A DNA stretch of 64,000 nucleotides from Promethearchaeota archaeon (GTDB lineage Archaea > Asgardarchaeota > Lokiarchaeia > Sigyniarchaeales > SOKP01). A program made the position numbers and the translations under genes. Position 1 is the stretch's first letter, and each line of letters begins with the position of its first letter. The stretch is from the NCBI GenBank assembly GCA_018238625.1, contig JABCSY010000005.1, positions 1 to 64,000 on the forward strand. The letters are read 5' to 3'. Of the stretch, positions 8,416 to 16,759 are shown piece after piece. Below the pieces are notes generated by a model that worked only from the letters and a program-made list of their open reading frames with translations, was not told the origin of the DNA and made no database searches.

Positions 8416-9642
8416 ATGAATTTGGAAGGACATATTAATTTTGAGGATTTGAATTTTGAGTATGGATATTCGTGTATGCCAAATAGATTGCACTTCTATA
8501 CTAAGGAAGAAAACGAATTTCGAATGGAAGTTCGAGAATGGTGTAAAAAACATGTTGAACCAGTTGTTGAAAAAATAGATAGAGAGAGGAACAAAGAATT
8601 AGCAGTAGAAGTGTTACGCAAAATGAAACCCTACTTGAATATTATTATCCCAAAAGAAGTTGGGGGTCTTGGGAAAGGTATTTTATATCGAACAATCTTT
8701 GGTGAAGAACTTTCAGCTTTTAGCTACGCTTTGGCAAGTATCTTTGGCGCTTCATCTTGTTTATTCGCAGGACCGATTATAGAATTCGGAACCCAAGAGC
8801 AAAAAGAGAAATATCTCACGGGAATAGCTGATGGAACGAAAATAGGTGCTATTGGCATAACGGAACCCACAGGTGGTTCTGACGCAATTGGGGGGATGAG
8901 ATTAAAAGCGATAAAGGAAGGCGACCACTATATTCTCAACGGCGAGAAATGTTTCATAACAAACGGTAGCGTTGCCGATTACATATGTTTGTACGCAAAA
9001 ACCAATGATCAAGTTAAGGCGCATCAAGGTATTACCGCGTTTATATTCGAGACGGACACTCCCGGTTTTGAGGTAGTTAAAGATTATAAGCACATGGGGC
9101 GCAGAGGAATGCCTAATTCTTATCTTCGATTTAATAATTGTGAAGTACCCGTTGAAAACATACTTCAAAGGGAGAATGAAGGCATAGAAGTGTTGTTGTT
9201 TGGTCTAGACGGTGAAAGAACTTTTACTGCTTCTCAATACCTTGGGCTTGCAAGAAGCGCCTTAGAAGTTTCTTATAAATATTCCCATAAACGAGTACAA
9301 TTTAAGAAGACAATTTACTCTTTTGAGGGTATTTCTTTCAAACTCAGTGAAATGTTTATGGATATAGAACTGAATAGGATGGCAATAGCACAAATTGCTA
9401 GAATGCTTGATGACGGACATAATTGCAGAGCGTTGGTAGCAGCTGTTAAAGCTCGGATTGCCGACGCTATGGTAAGAATAACTCAAGATGCAATTCAAGT
9501 TGTTGGCGGTCTTGGATACTCCGAAGAATATCCTCTAGAACGTTATTACCGGGATGCAAAAATTGGACAAATCTCAGCGGGTACTGTAGAGATTATGAAA
9601 TATATCATTTCAAGAGAAATGATAAGAATGTGGGGCAAATAA
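8416..9642 (+). CDS. Acyl-CoA dehydrogenase with isovaleryl-CoA dehydrogenase-like catalytic base
   Basis: The 408-residue FAD enzyme has the usual motifs IGITEPTGGSD, GEKCFITNG, and the C-terminal RYYRDAKI. I start it at ATG 8416 rather than the GTG three bases earlier. The position that holds the glutamate base in medium-chain enzymes (EGT) is Ala-Gly-Thr here. In isovaleryl-CoA dehydrogenase the same change occurs and the base sits in a GLDLER motif; this protein has GLDGER with Glu near residue 267. I infer it oxidises a branched or otherwise unusual acyl-CoA and passes electrons to ETF. No ETF genes are nearby. Confidence 0.9.
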   Translation: MNLEGHINFEDLNFEYGYSCMPNRLHFYTKEENEFRMEVREWCKKHVEPVVEKIDRERNKELAVEVLRKMKPYLNIIIPKEVGGLGKGILYRTIFGEELSAFSYALASIFGASSCLFAGPIIEFGTQEQKEKYLTGIADGTKIGAIGITEPTGGSDAIGGMRLKAIKEGDHYILNGEKCFITNGSVADYICLYAKTNDQVKAHQGITAFIFETDTPGFEVVKDYKHMGRRGMPNSYLRFNNCEVPVENILQRENEGIEVLLFGLDGERTFTASQYLGLARSALEVSYKYSHKRVQFKKTIYSFEGISFKLSEMFMDIELNRMAIAQIARMLDDGHNCRALVAAVKARIADAMVRITQDAIQVVGGLGYSEEYPLERYYRDAKIGQISAGTVEIMKYIISREMIRMWGK

Positions 9643-9709
9643 GTTAAATAGTAATCTCTCCACATAAATCAACTTTTGAAATTCTTTTATTTTATCTTAT
9701 TTAATAAAT

Positions 9710-10609
9710 TTACGAGTATTCTTCTTTTATAAGTTTTTCAACGCGAGATAAAGGCAGAGAAAATGGTCCCATTGATTCCATTTTAAGAGAAGTTAAAGCT
9801 GCGGAGAATCTCAAGGATTCCTCTGGATTTTTAGTTATTCGAGAACCCAAATAGCTGATAAACGCTGTATCGCCCCTCCCTGTCCTTCCTATGCTCCCTT
9901 TATTTTTCCAAGGAAAAAAGTAAGAGTTGTTATTAACGCTTACATTGACTCCTTTTTCGTGTGTAATAAGAACTTCTTTCGGTCCAAATTTGTTTAGTAG
10001 TTTTGCTGCTTTCCGTACTGAAGATAGGTTTGTAAGGACTTTCGCTTCGGTTGTGTCAAGTTTTAAGAAATTTACTTTAGATATTATCTCAATCTTTTCT
10101 TTTTCGGTTAAATCGTAGTATTGTATTTTGTTATCCTTTAAGCCTCTAATAAATCCTTGTATATCAAGACCCAATTTTCCACTATATATTTCAGACAAAT
10201 ATTCTAACAGTTCTAAGTCGATTTCGCCCGCAAGAATCGGACCTATAACGAAATATTTCGTATCAATTTCAGGAATCTCTTCTTTAGTAAATGCACCTGC
10301 AAAACCTAAAGGTTCGTAACTTCTAAATTCCATATTTTGAGATAAATATATATTTTTAATCCCTGATGTTTCTTTAGCGGGATTCGCAAAGTACTTAATA
10401 TTGTTTTTATCAAAAATACCTAAATCGGGGAAATCGTCGCTTTTCAAACGCGTAATAATCGCTACTTTTAAACCCATTCGGCTTCCTGCGATTCCACCGT
10501 AAAACACAGCCCCTCCTAACGCTGTTTTGCTCACACCATCAATCACTATAATATCTTTCGCAAAATGACCAATTATAACGATATCTGATTCAAATACTTT
10601 TCGAAGCAT
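9710..10609 (-). CDS. PfkB/ribokinase family carbohydrate kinase
   Basis: The 299-residue protein has the PfkB N-terminal glycine motif (GGAVFYGG near 33-40) and the C-terminal signature GRTGRGDTAF near 240, whose aspartate is the catalytic base. The length is normal. It should phosphorylate a sugar, nucleoside or related hydroxyl compound with ATP; the substrate is not predictable. A decayed copy of its first ~60 codons lies at 13731-13915. The gene is monocistronic by spacing. Confidence 0.88.
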   Translation of the reverse strand: MLRKVFESDIVIIGHFAKDIIVIDGVSKTALGGAVFYGGIAGSRMGLKVAIITRLKSDDFPDLGIFDKNNIKYFANPAKETSGIKNIYLSQNMEFRSYEPLGFAGAFTKEEIPEIDTKYFVIGPILAGEIDLELLEYLSEIYSGKLGLDIQGFIRGLKDNKIQYYDLTEKEKIEIISKVNFLKLDTTEAKVLTNLSSVRKAAKLLNKFGPKEVLITHEKGVNVSVNNNSYFFPWKNKGSIGRTGRGDTAFISYLGSRITKNPEESLRFSAALTSLKMESMGPFSLPLSRVEKLIKEEYS

Positions 10610-10716
10610 AATGATTGGTATTAAAATAATAAGAAAACATCTAATCTGAATTAGAAAATTAAAATTCTCTAGTTAAGTTATAAAAAAAAGGAAATAATAA
10701 AAACTTTTAAACGAGT

Positions 10717-10947
10717 TTATTCATAAGCAAATAACGGGTTAACTTTTGAATTATTAAAATAACTATCTAAGATTCGTTCTTCAATCTTGTAAATACTTGA
10801 AGCTTTGGTTAAAAAGCAATTCCAATCGTAACATTTTCGATCGTCCTGAAATACTACTCCATGACTTATCGAATTCTGATTGCAATCGTGGTATAACGCA
10901 TGATGTTTTCCACATTTTTCACATTTTATCAATTTTTTTAACATCAC
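10717..10947 (-). CDS. Small cysteine-rich protein, possible zinc ribbon
   Basis: The protein of about 75 residues starts at GTG 10947 or the next codon ATG (10944). It opens with CEKCGKHHALYHDC, a likely metal site made of CxxC and His/Cys residues, and has further cysteines at KCYDWNC. There is no similarity I recognise. Its short length and cysteine pattern suggest a zinc-binding small protein. It lies alone between the PfkB gene and the TetR promoter region. Confidence 0.55.
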   Translation of the reverse strand: MMLKKLIKCEKCGKHHALYHDCNQNSISHGVVFQDDRKCYDWNCFLTKASSIYKIEERILDSYFNNSKVNPLFAYE

Positions 10948-11210
10948 CTTTTATTTTTGTGGGAATTTTTTCCTTATTATTATATTATTGTGAAAGTATA
11001 TTTAAAAACTTTTTCATATTTTTTTCCATTTCTTTCATTTTTGTTTTAGAAAATAAAGTTTTATTAAGAAAAATGTTTAGATTGAATAACATTTCATGAA
11101 CAAATCACTAAATCACATTAAAAAAGTATCAAATATTTGAATTTTTTTCAGCTAAAAATAACCAAAATCGACAAAAATAGGGAAATAATCCAATTTTTTT
11201 TTCAAAACAT

Positions 11211-11264
11211 TTATATATAACTGTTGTTATACAATCCTTGTAATATAACAAATGTTATATATAT
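11211..11264. promoter_or_regulatory. Long inverted-repeat operator over the TetR promoter
   Basis: Two ~21-bp arms at 11211-11231 and 11244-11264 form an imperfect inverted repeat around a 12-bp spacer. The inner halves TTGTTATA and TATAACAA are perfect complements and the outer halves TTATATATAAC and GTTATATATA nearly so. It begins in a TATA-like sequence and ends 16 bp before the regulator ATG. This is the expected form of a TetR autoregulatory operator. The ~260 bp upstream (10948-11210) hold no gene. Confidence 0.7.
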
Positions 11265-11280
11265 AAAAAGGATAAAAAAA

Positions 11281-11865
11281 ATGCCACCAATAAAGTATTT
11301 TACTCGTACCCACATCGTTGATGCTGCTTTTAATGTAATTAATAGTCCTGATGTTCAAGATTTAACTGCAAGGCGAGTTGCAGAATATTTAAATTCATCT
11401 ACTCAACCTGTATACAGTTATTTTAATTCGATGCATGAATTAAAACGAGCAGTAATGGAAAAAATAAAAGACATGTTAATAGATTATGCCAAAAAAAATC
11501 ATACTGAATATACATTTCTTAACATCGGATTAGGAGTGTTATTGTTCGCTAAAAAATATCCATATTCTTATCGAGCTTTATTTTTAGAAGGAAATATCTA
11601 TAAAGATCTCATTTTAGATTTTATAACGACTCTTGAAATTCTAATGGCTAAAGATAATACAATGACTTTTTTGAATGTTGAGCAACAAAAAAGCCTTTTA
11701 GATAAGATGGTGATTTATACTCATGGACTAGCATCATTAATTTGTGCTGAAATGATTGAAGATACGACTCAAGAAGCTTTACTAGGTAAATTAATGGAAG
11801 TAGGTGGCAGTTTGATTGATCATACAATCCAAAATATAAAAAAATCTGGAAAAAATTTGAAATAA
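11281..11865 (+). CDS. TetR family transcriptional regulator
   Basis: The 194-residue protein has an N-terminal helix-turn-helix (about 10-55; LTARRVAEYLNSSTQPVYSYF) of TetR type and a C-terminal ligand domain. I choose ATG 11281, after AAAAGGATAA, rather than an in-frame upstream TTG, because that places the operator wholly upstream of the coding region. It precedes an iron-sulfur flavoprotein-SCP2 fusion by 25 bp, so the regulator most likely controls itself and that gene. The effector may be a hydrophobic compound, as with many TetR proteins; this is inference. Confidence 0.88.
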   Translation: MPPIKYFTRTHIVDAAFNVINSPDVQDLTARRVAEYLNSSTQPVYSYFNSMHELKRAVMEKIKDMLIDYAKKNHTEYTFLNIGLGVLLFAKKYPYSYRALFLEGNIYKDLILDFITTLEILMAKDNTMTFLNVEQQKSLLDKMVIYTHGLASLICAEMIEDTTQEALLGKLMEVGGSLIDHTIQNIKKSGKNLK

Positions 11866-11890
11866 CTTTAAAAGAGGATCGAATTTAAAA

Positions 11891-13006
11891 ATGACAAAGG
11901 AAAAAAAGGCAGTAATTATTTATGGTAGTCCAAGACGTACAAAATCTGCTTCCTATCATCTTGGGAAAAGCTTTATCAAAGGTTTACAAAGGGGGGGTTT
12001 TGAAGTGGAAGAAATCATGTTAGCCAATCAGAAAATACATCATTGTGTTGGTTGTTACACATGTTGGACCAAGACTCCCGGAGAATGTATTCATAATGAT
12101 GATATGAACGCATTGAGATTAAAATTGCGGAATGTTTCTATCACGATATATGCCACACCTTTATATATATTCAGTGTGCCGGGAATTGTAAAAGATTTTT
12201 TGGATAGACAATTACCTGAGTTTGAACCTTACTTAATTGAGAGAAATGGGATCACATCTCATCCCTATAGATATGAGTTAGAGGGTTTTCAACGGAGAAT
12301 GTTCCTGATCTGCGTTGCGGGATTTCCTGAACAATCTCATTTTGATGCTGTGGTACAGATGTTTAAGAAGAAAACAACAACAGCGGGAGAAACTTATATT
12401 GGAGATATATTAATCGGAGGGTCAGAATTAATAAGCAAGGATAACAGTCAACAATCTTTCAAAAAACTTTATGAATATGTAGAAAATGCTGGATATGAAG
12501 TAGCGACAATTGGTAAGATATCGGAAAAGACTAAAAATTTAATTAAGGAAGTATATGAATTTAAGCCTGAGGAGCTTGAAGTGTTTCGAAGTATGGCTAA
12601 CAAATACTGGGATTCAACGATTCCAAGAGATTATGATAAAGAGGATATTTCAATTTCTGAAGAAAAAATTCCATTGAAGCTCTCAGATGGAGGGATGGAA
12701 GCAACTTTTGCTGGAATGGCAATGGTATACAACCCAAATATCATCAAAGGGTTAACAGGCGTTTTTCAGTTCCACCTTGATGATGAAATTTATTACTTAG
12801 CCTTTGATGGTAATAAATGTAAAGCATATAAAGGGTCTTATCCTAAACCATTAACGACAATAATCTCACCTAAAGATGTATGGATGAAAATTTCGAATGG
12901 CGAGCTTGAAGGGCGACAAGCTTTAATGAGAGGATTATTTCAAGTAAAAGGAGATATGAACCTATTAATTAGAATGAACGAAATGTTTGAATCGACAAAA
13001 ACTTAA
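11891..13006 (+). CDS. Iron-sulfur flavoprotein fused to an SCP2 sterol-carrier domain
   Basis: The 371-residue protein has an N-terminal flavodoxin-like FMN reductase domain: GSPRRTKSAS at 12-21 binds FMN phosphate. C52/C55/C58/C66 (CX2CX2CX7C) resemble the compact cluster motif of archaeal iron-sulfur flavoproteins. Residues from about 265 to the end match the SCP2 lipid-carrier domain (FQFHLDDEIYYLAFDGNK, PKDVWMKISNGELEGRQALM). It may reduce or carry a hydrophobic substrate. It is the second gene of a TetR operon, consistent with response to a lipid-like or xenobiotic compound. The fusion partners are clear; the reaction is inferred. Confidence 0.85.
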   Translation: MTKEKKAVIIYGSPRRTKSASYHLGKSFIKGLQRGGFEVEEIMLANQKIHHCVGCYTCWTKTPGECIHNDDMNALRLKLRNVSITIYATPLYIFSVPGIVKDFLDRQLPEFEPYLIERNGITSHPYRYELEGFQRRMFLICVAGFPEQSHFDAVVQMFKKKTTTAGETYIGDILIGGSELISKDNSQQSFKKLYEYVENAGYEVATIGKISEKTKNLIKEVYEFKPEELEVFRSMANKYWDSTIPRDYDKEDISISEEKIPLKLSDGGMEATFAGMAMVYNPNIIKGLTGVFQFHLDDEIYYLAFDGNKCKAYKGSYPKPLTTIISPKDVWMKISNGELEGRQALMRGLFQVKGDMNLLIRMNEMFESTKT

Positions 13007-13050
13007 AATACACTCCAATAAGATAAAAAAAATAAAGTGGAAATTCAAAT

Positions 13051-13596
13051 CTATTTAATCTTAGGTTTTTTAAATTGGTATTTCTGTAATAATAAAAATA
13101 TTGCTAAAATAATTCCAATCGTTAAAGGTATTAACCCTTCTATAACATAGTGAGATGAATAACTTGTTTGAATTGTTCCATATATTTCTAATAAAGTTTC
13201 AGCAGTTATAATAATATTTATAACACCAATAAAAGGTTGATTTAGATAAAGGGTTTTATAGACTCCACTAATATTCTGCACCGCGTAACAAGGGAGATAT
13301 CCTCCTTGTTCATTAATCCAAGCACCGTAGTCGTTATCATTAAGTACTAATATTGAGAAAGAACTGTTAACTGCCCCTAGACTAATAGTCAGTTTTTGAT
13401 TATTTGAAAACATTGGATAATTATAGTGTATAGTATATGTTACACCTTCTGCTATACCAAATTGGCCTAAATTCTCAATCACAACTGTATTTGGGAACGG
13501 GATACTCATAAATGAAATTCCAAGAAATGAGAAAATTATCCCTATCACCATAATAATTGTATTTTTCTGCTTTTGTTTAGATTCCTTCTCAATCAT
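13051..13596 (-). CDS. Membrane protein with two flanking transmembrane helices
   Basis: The 181-residue protein has one hydrophobic helix near 14-35 and another near 150-172, with a beta-rich central region that should lie outside the cell, and a basic C-terminal tail (KYQFKKPKIK). I do not recognise the family. The layout (short cytoplasmic tails, extracellular sandwich-like domain) is common among archaeal envelope proteins. It converges on the SCP2 fusion gene, 44 bp apart. Confidence 0.65.
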   Translation of the reverse strand: MIEKESKQKQKNTIIMVIGIIFSFLGISFMSIPFPNTVVIENLGQFGIAEGVTYTIHYNYPMFSNNQKLTISLGAVNSSFSILVLNDNDYGAWINEQGGYLPCYAVQNISGVYKTLYLNQPFIGVINIIITAETLLEIYGTIQTSYSSHYVIEGLIPLTIGIILAIFLLLQKYQFKKPKIK

Positions 13597-13670
13597 AAGA
13601 AATAATTACCTCTCTTTTATTGTAATCTAAATAGAAAGAAGAAATAAACTTATTTAAATAATGTGAATGA

Positions 13671-13730
13671 TTTTGAAACTTGTAAATAAGAGGTAACTAC
13701 GCGTTCTTTATGCGATATAAATATTGAAAA
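13671..13730 (+). pseudogene. Duplicate of the 3' end and downstream flank of the alpha/beta hydrolase gene
   Basis: This segment matches 17521-17579, the last codons, stop and immediate downstream sequence of the alpha/beta hydrolase gene. Shared landmarks are TTTTGAAA, TTGTAAATAAGA, GTAACTA, GCGTTCTTTATG and GATATAAATATT. It is joined directly to a decayed copy of the PfkB gene start. It codes for nothing by itself. Confidence 0.7.
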
Positions 13731-13915
13731 TCTGGGAAATCTTCGCTTTTTAACCGTGTGATAATCGATACTTTTAAACCCATTCGACTTCCGGCAATTT
13801 CCCCTAAATATACAGAACCTTCTAATATTGATTTGCTCACTCCATCGATTTCTATAATATCTTTTGCAAAATGTCAAATTATAACGATATCTGACTCAAA
13901 TACTTCTTGAACCAT
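13731..13915 (-). pseudogene. Decayed copy of the PfkB kinase 5' end
   Basis: On the minus strand the first ~60 codons match the kinase at 9710-10609: EVFESDIVII, then an in-frame TGA where the intact gene has Gly, then HFAKDII, IDGVSKS, IAGSRMGLKV and IITRLKSEDFPDF. Similarity stops there and the hydrolase-tail copy begins. The start region upstream also matches. It is a dead gene fragment. The 370 bp to the right (13916-14285) contain only AT-rich sequence and the promoter of the next gene. Confidence 0.8.
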
Positions 13916-14257
13916 AATGACTGATACTAAAATTAAATAGATGTTTAAGAAATTATCTTTTTAAAATTATAACATTAAAATTTTTTTGATAATTGATTAG
14001 AAAAAAGGTAAGTACTAAGTTTTTTGATCCTTAATTATCTTTTTCTAACCATAACATTTATATCTTCTAGTACATTCGTTATAGGATGGGTCTATGGCGA
14101 GTATTCTCTAATTTTCTCCAATTTTATAGAATTGTTCGATTCTTACCTCAAAATTTAGACAAATACAGTGAAAATTTTCTATGAAATCAGAACGTTTTTA
14201 ACAATAGAATAATCAAAAAAATTATACTTAAAAATTTATTAATGAAAAAAAAAGGAT

Positions 14258-14269
14258 ATATTTAAATAC
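14258..14269 (+). promoter_or_regulatory. TATA-like element of the repeat surface-protein gene
   Basis: ATATTTAAATAC lies 31 bp before the ATG at 14301. The same string precedes two of the beta-helix surface-protein genes at 38978 and 41620. Confidence 0.5.
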
Positions 14270-14300
14270 CCAATAAAAATTTTTTATGGGGGGAAAAAGC

Positions 14301-15896
14301 ATGAAACGAAATAAATTTAAATTAGCTTTATTAATCTCGTTGACCATTTTTTTTGGTGGCTTCACGGCGATTTATCTCTATAATAACAACAATTTATTGA
14401 AGGATAGTGTTGTCGACGATTTAGAGAGCTTTTCAGAAGAATTAAAAATTTCTGTTTGGAATTGGACCTCGACCGAGGTGGTCTCCACGGAAAGCACTGG
14501 TTATTCTTATGAACCAACAATAGCAACGGACGGTTCCGGAAACGCGCATGTTACGTGGGAGGATGATACGGATTATGGCGGTTCGGGAACGGATCGTGAT
14601 ATATTCTATAAGCGCTGGAGCGCGACCACGGCGGCCTGGACCACAACCGAGGTGGTCTCCACGGAAAGCACTGCCGGTTCTTTTAGACCAACAATAGCAA
14701 CGGACGGTTCCGGAAACGTGCACATTGCGTGGTATGATGATACGGATTATAGCGGTTCGGGAGCGGATGTGGATATATTCTATAAGCGCCGGAACGCGAC
14801 CACGGCGGCCTGGACCACGACCGAGGTGGTCTCCACGGAAAGCACTGCCGATTCTTATTACCCAACAATAGCAACGGACGGTTCCGGAAACGCGCACATT
14901 GCGTGGCAGGATTATACGGATTATGGCGGTTCGGGAAGTGATGCGGATGTATTCTATAAGCGCTGGAACGCGACCACGGCGGCCTGGACCACGACCGAGG
15001 TGGTCTCCACGGAAAGCACTGCCGGCTCTTATGAACCAACAATAGCAACGGACGGTTCCGGAAACGCGCACGTTGCGTGGTATGATTATACGGATTATGG
15101 CGGTTCGGGAGCGGATCCTGATATATTTTATAAGCGCTGGAGCGCGACCACGGCGGCCTGGACCACGACCGAGGTGGTCTCCACGGAAAGCACTGCCGGT
15201 TCTTTTAGACCAACAATAGCAACGGACGGTTCCGGAAACGCGCACATTGCGTGGGATGATGGTACGGATTATGGCGGTTCGGGAACGGATGAGGATGTAT
15301 TCTATAAGCGCCGGAACGCGACCACGGCGGTCTGGACCACGACCGAGGTGGTCTCCACGGAAAGCACTGCCGGTTCTTTTAGCCCAACAATAGCAACGGA
15401 CGGTTCCGGAAACGCGCACATTGCGTGGGAGGATGGTACGGATTATGGCGGTTCGGGAACGGATTATGATATATTTTATAAAAAATTCACGTCAACTCCG
15501 TTAAATCCATCCATAATTATAAATAATGGAGATGCGAGTACAAATTCCACCTTAGTGACTCTCGCGCTCTCGGCGGATGGTGCGACAGAAATGTGCTTTA
15601 GAAATGGAACTACTGGTGCTTGGACTGATTGGGAACCTTATGCTACAGCAAAACAGTTGTATCTAGAAGGCACTACAAATAATACGGAATATTCAATCTG
15701 TGTTAAGTTTCGAAATGCAATAGGAGAAACTTCGCCAGTTTGTGATAGCATTCTGTATACTTTAGAAAAAGTTGGTGAAGAAGGACCTCCATTTGCGATT
15801 ATCGTTGCTATTATCGCAGCAATTGCAGGTGGAGGATTAGCTGTTTCTATAACAACAATATTATTGATTCGAAAACGTCGGAGAAAAGTACAATAA
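14301..15896 (+). CDS. Membrane-anchored surface protein with six 58-residue repeats
   Basis: I start it at ATG 14301, giving 531 residues; an ATG at 14286 is also in frame. A hydrophobic signal segment (LALLISLTIFFGGFTAIYLY) is followed by six repeats of 58 residues containing STESTAGSFRPTIATDGSGN and a Trp, then DYGGSGTD and FYKRW. The ATDGSGNAHIAW element resembles sialidase/BNR-type beta-propeller blades, so a six-bladed propeller is likely. A fibronectin-like region precedes a C-terminal transmembrane helix (near 495-520) and a basic tail. The domain should be displayed outside the cell. Ligand unknown. Confidence 0.8.
   Translation: MKRNKFKLALLISLTIFFGGFTAIYLYNNNNLLKDSVVDDLESFSEELKISVWNWTSTEVVSTESTGYSYEPTIATDGSGNAHVTWEDDTDYGGSGTDRDIFYKRWSATTAAWTTTEVVSTESTAGSFRPTIATDGSGNVHIAWYDDTDYSGSGADVDIFYKRRNATTAAWTTTEVVSTESTADSYYPTIATDGSGNAHIAWQDYTDYGGSGSDADVFYKRWNATTAAWTTTEVVSTESTAGSYEPTIATDGSGNAHVAWYDYTDYGGSGADPDIFYKRWSATTAAWTTTEVVSTESTAGSFRPTIATDGSGNAHIAWDDGTDYGGSGTDEDVFYKRRNATTAVWTTTEVVSTESTAGSFSPTIATDGSGNAHIAWEDGTDYGGSGTDYDIFYKKFTSTPLNPSIIINNGDASTNSTLVTLALSADGATEMCFRNGTTGAWTDWEPYATAKQLYLEGTTNNTEYSICVKFRNAIGETSPVCDSILYTLEKVGEEGPPFAIIVAIIAAIAGGGLAVSITTILLIRKRRRKVQ
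14472..15485 (+). repeat. Six tandem 174-bp coding repeats
   Basis: The string ACCGAGGTGGTCTCCACGG recurs at 14472, 14646, 14820, 14994, 15168 and 15342, an exact 174-bp period. Units are nearly identical at DNA level, including third codon positions, and are much GC-richer than the surrounding genome. The sixth unit loses similarity after about 15485. Confidence 0.95.
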
Positions 15897-16082
15897 TTAA
15901 ATTTTTCACTCTTTTTTTTCTTTATACATTCCAATTAAGACTCTTTGCTTTTTTGGTTAATTTGCCAAATGAATGATAAATTATAAACTTATTCATCTAA
16001 TTTCGTAAGTTAAGTTGATGATTGGCATAAATTTTGGAATTTTATAGAAATTACCAATATTTTATAAATAATTAGAAGGTTA

Positions 16083-16320
16083 AGCGGCAATTCAAGGAAT
16101 TAAATAAAAGAGAGCGCCTTAGTGTAATGCCCACTTATGTCCGGACAAATGAGATGATAAGGGTCCTCCCGAAGTGCTTTTTACCCGGATGTATATCTTG
16201 CAACGCAAGTTATTCAATATCTTGGACTTGAAGCAATTTACAGGAAAATAATTTTAATATGGTGGCAAAAAAATAATATTTTTCAATTAAAAGCCATAAG
16301 ATCATATTATAAAAAATAAC
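16083..16320 (+). other. Unassigned segment with coding-like debris
   Basis: The gap 15897-16383 holds no intact gene. Between about 16083 and 16250 the base composition rises well above the flanks. Short open pieces in different frames look protein-like (for example PPEVLFTRMYILQRKLFN, and in another frame SAFYPDVYLATQVIQYLG), with stops at the frame changes. A small hairpin CTTGC-AAC-GCAAG lies at 16197-16209. It could be a decayed gene or an RNA; I cannot name a family. Confidence 0.3.
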
Positions 16321-16383
16321 TTTGAAAGTCAAGAATTATTAAAATTATTCTTTAATTTTTAAACCTTGAGAGACTTTTTAATT

Positions 16384-16670
16384 ATGGCAGAAAATAAAAG
16401 AATTGGATTTCGTATTGTTGGTACGATAAGAAGCATAAAAGGGCTCTGTAAAGCATGTCATAAAGTCGGAGATGAGATAGAATTAAGCGGACACAACACA
16501 TGAGGATTATGCGGATTTTTTATCGTGATATTTTTCCATATATTTTAATGCCTTAGTTTGGAGGTTCATTCCAAAAATGGAGTGGGGATGCCGATATTGT
16601 GGAGTTAGAATGTATAGATAATACAAATACCGTAAAAATAGAATTAAGAAGGATAAGAAATAACGACTAA
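16384..16670 (+). pseudogene. TIGR04076 family protein, broken
   Basis: From ATG 16384 the frame reads MAENKRIGFRIVG and CKACHKVGDEIELSG, which match the start of the small TIGR04076 family, then stops at TGA where Trp is expected. The rest of the family pattern continues in shifted frames: GLCGFF, YRDIFPYILM, FGGSFQKWSGDADIVELEC and IELRRIRNND, ending at TAA 16668-16670. One in-frame stop and at least two frameshifts make it non-functional unless recoded. Family function is unknown. Confidence 0.75.
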
Positions 16671-16759
16671 GTAAAAGAATTTAAATTATTAATTTTAAAT
16701 AATTTTAAAAATTGAAAAAAAGATATAGTTATTTATAATATTATTGGAGCTAAAAGAAA

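Noticed and set aside
13650..13877. Minus-strand frame of 75 residues
   Set aside because: It runs through the PfkB and hydrolase-tail duplicate in the wrong frame.
14442..15419. Long minus-strand open frame of 325 residues opposite the repeat surface protein
   Set aside because: It exists because the 174-bp GC-rich repeat has no stops on that strand; its Arg/Cys-rich repeated product is typical of an antisense shadow, and the plus-strand protein has signal, repeats and anchor.
14472..15485. CRISPR array
   Set aside because: The repeats are contiguous 174-bp coding units without spacers; nothing elsewhere in the window has repeat-spacer structure, and no cas genes were seen.
16083..16250. 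tRNA or rRNA fragment in the GC-richer stretch
   Set aside because: No T-loop GGTTCRAATCC pattern or cloverleaf arms could be formed, and no recognised rRNA core sequence occurs.
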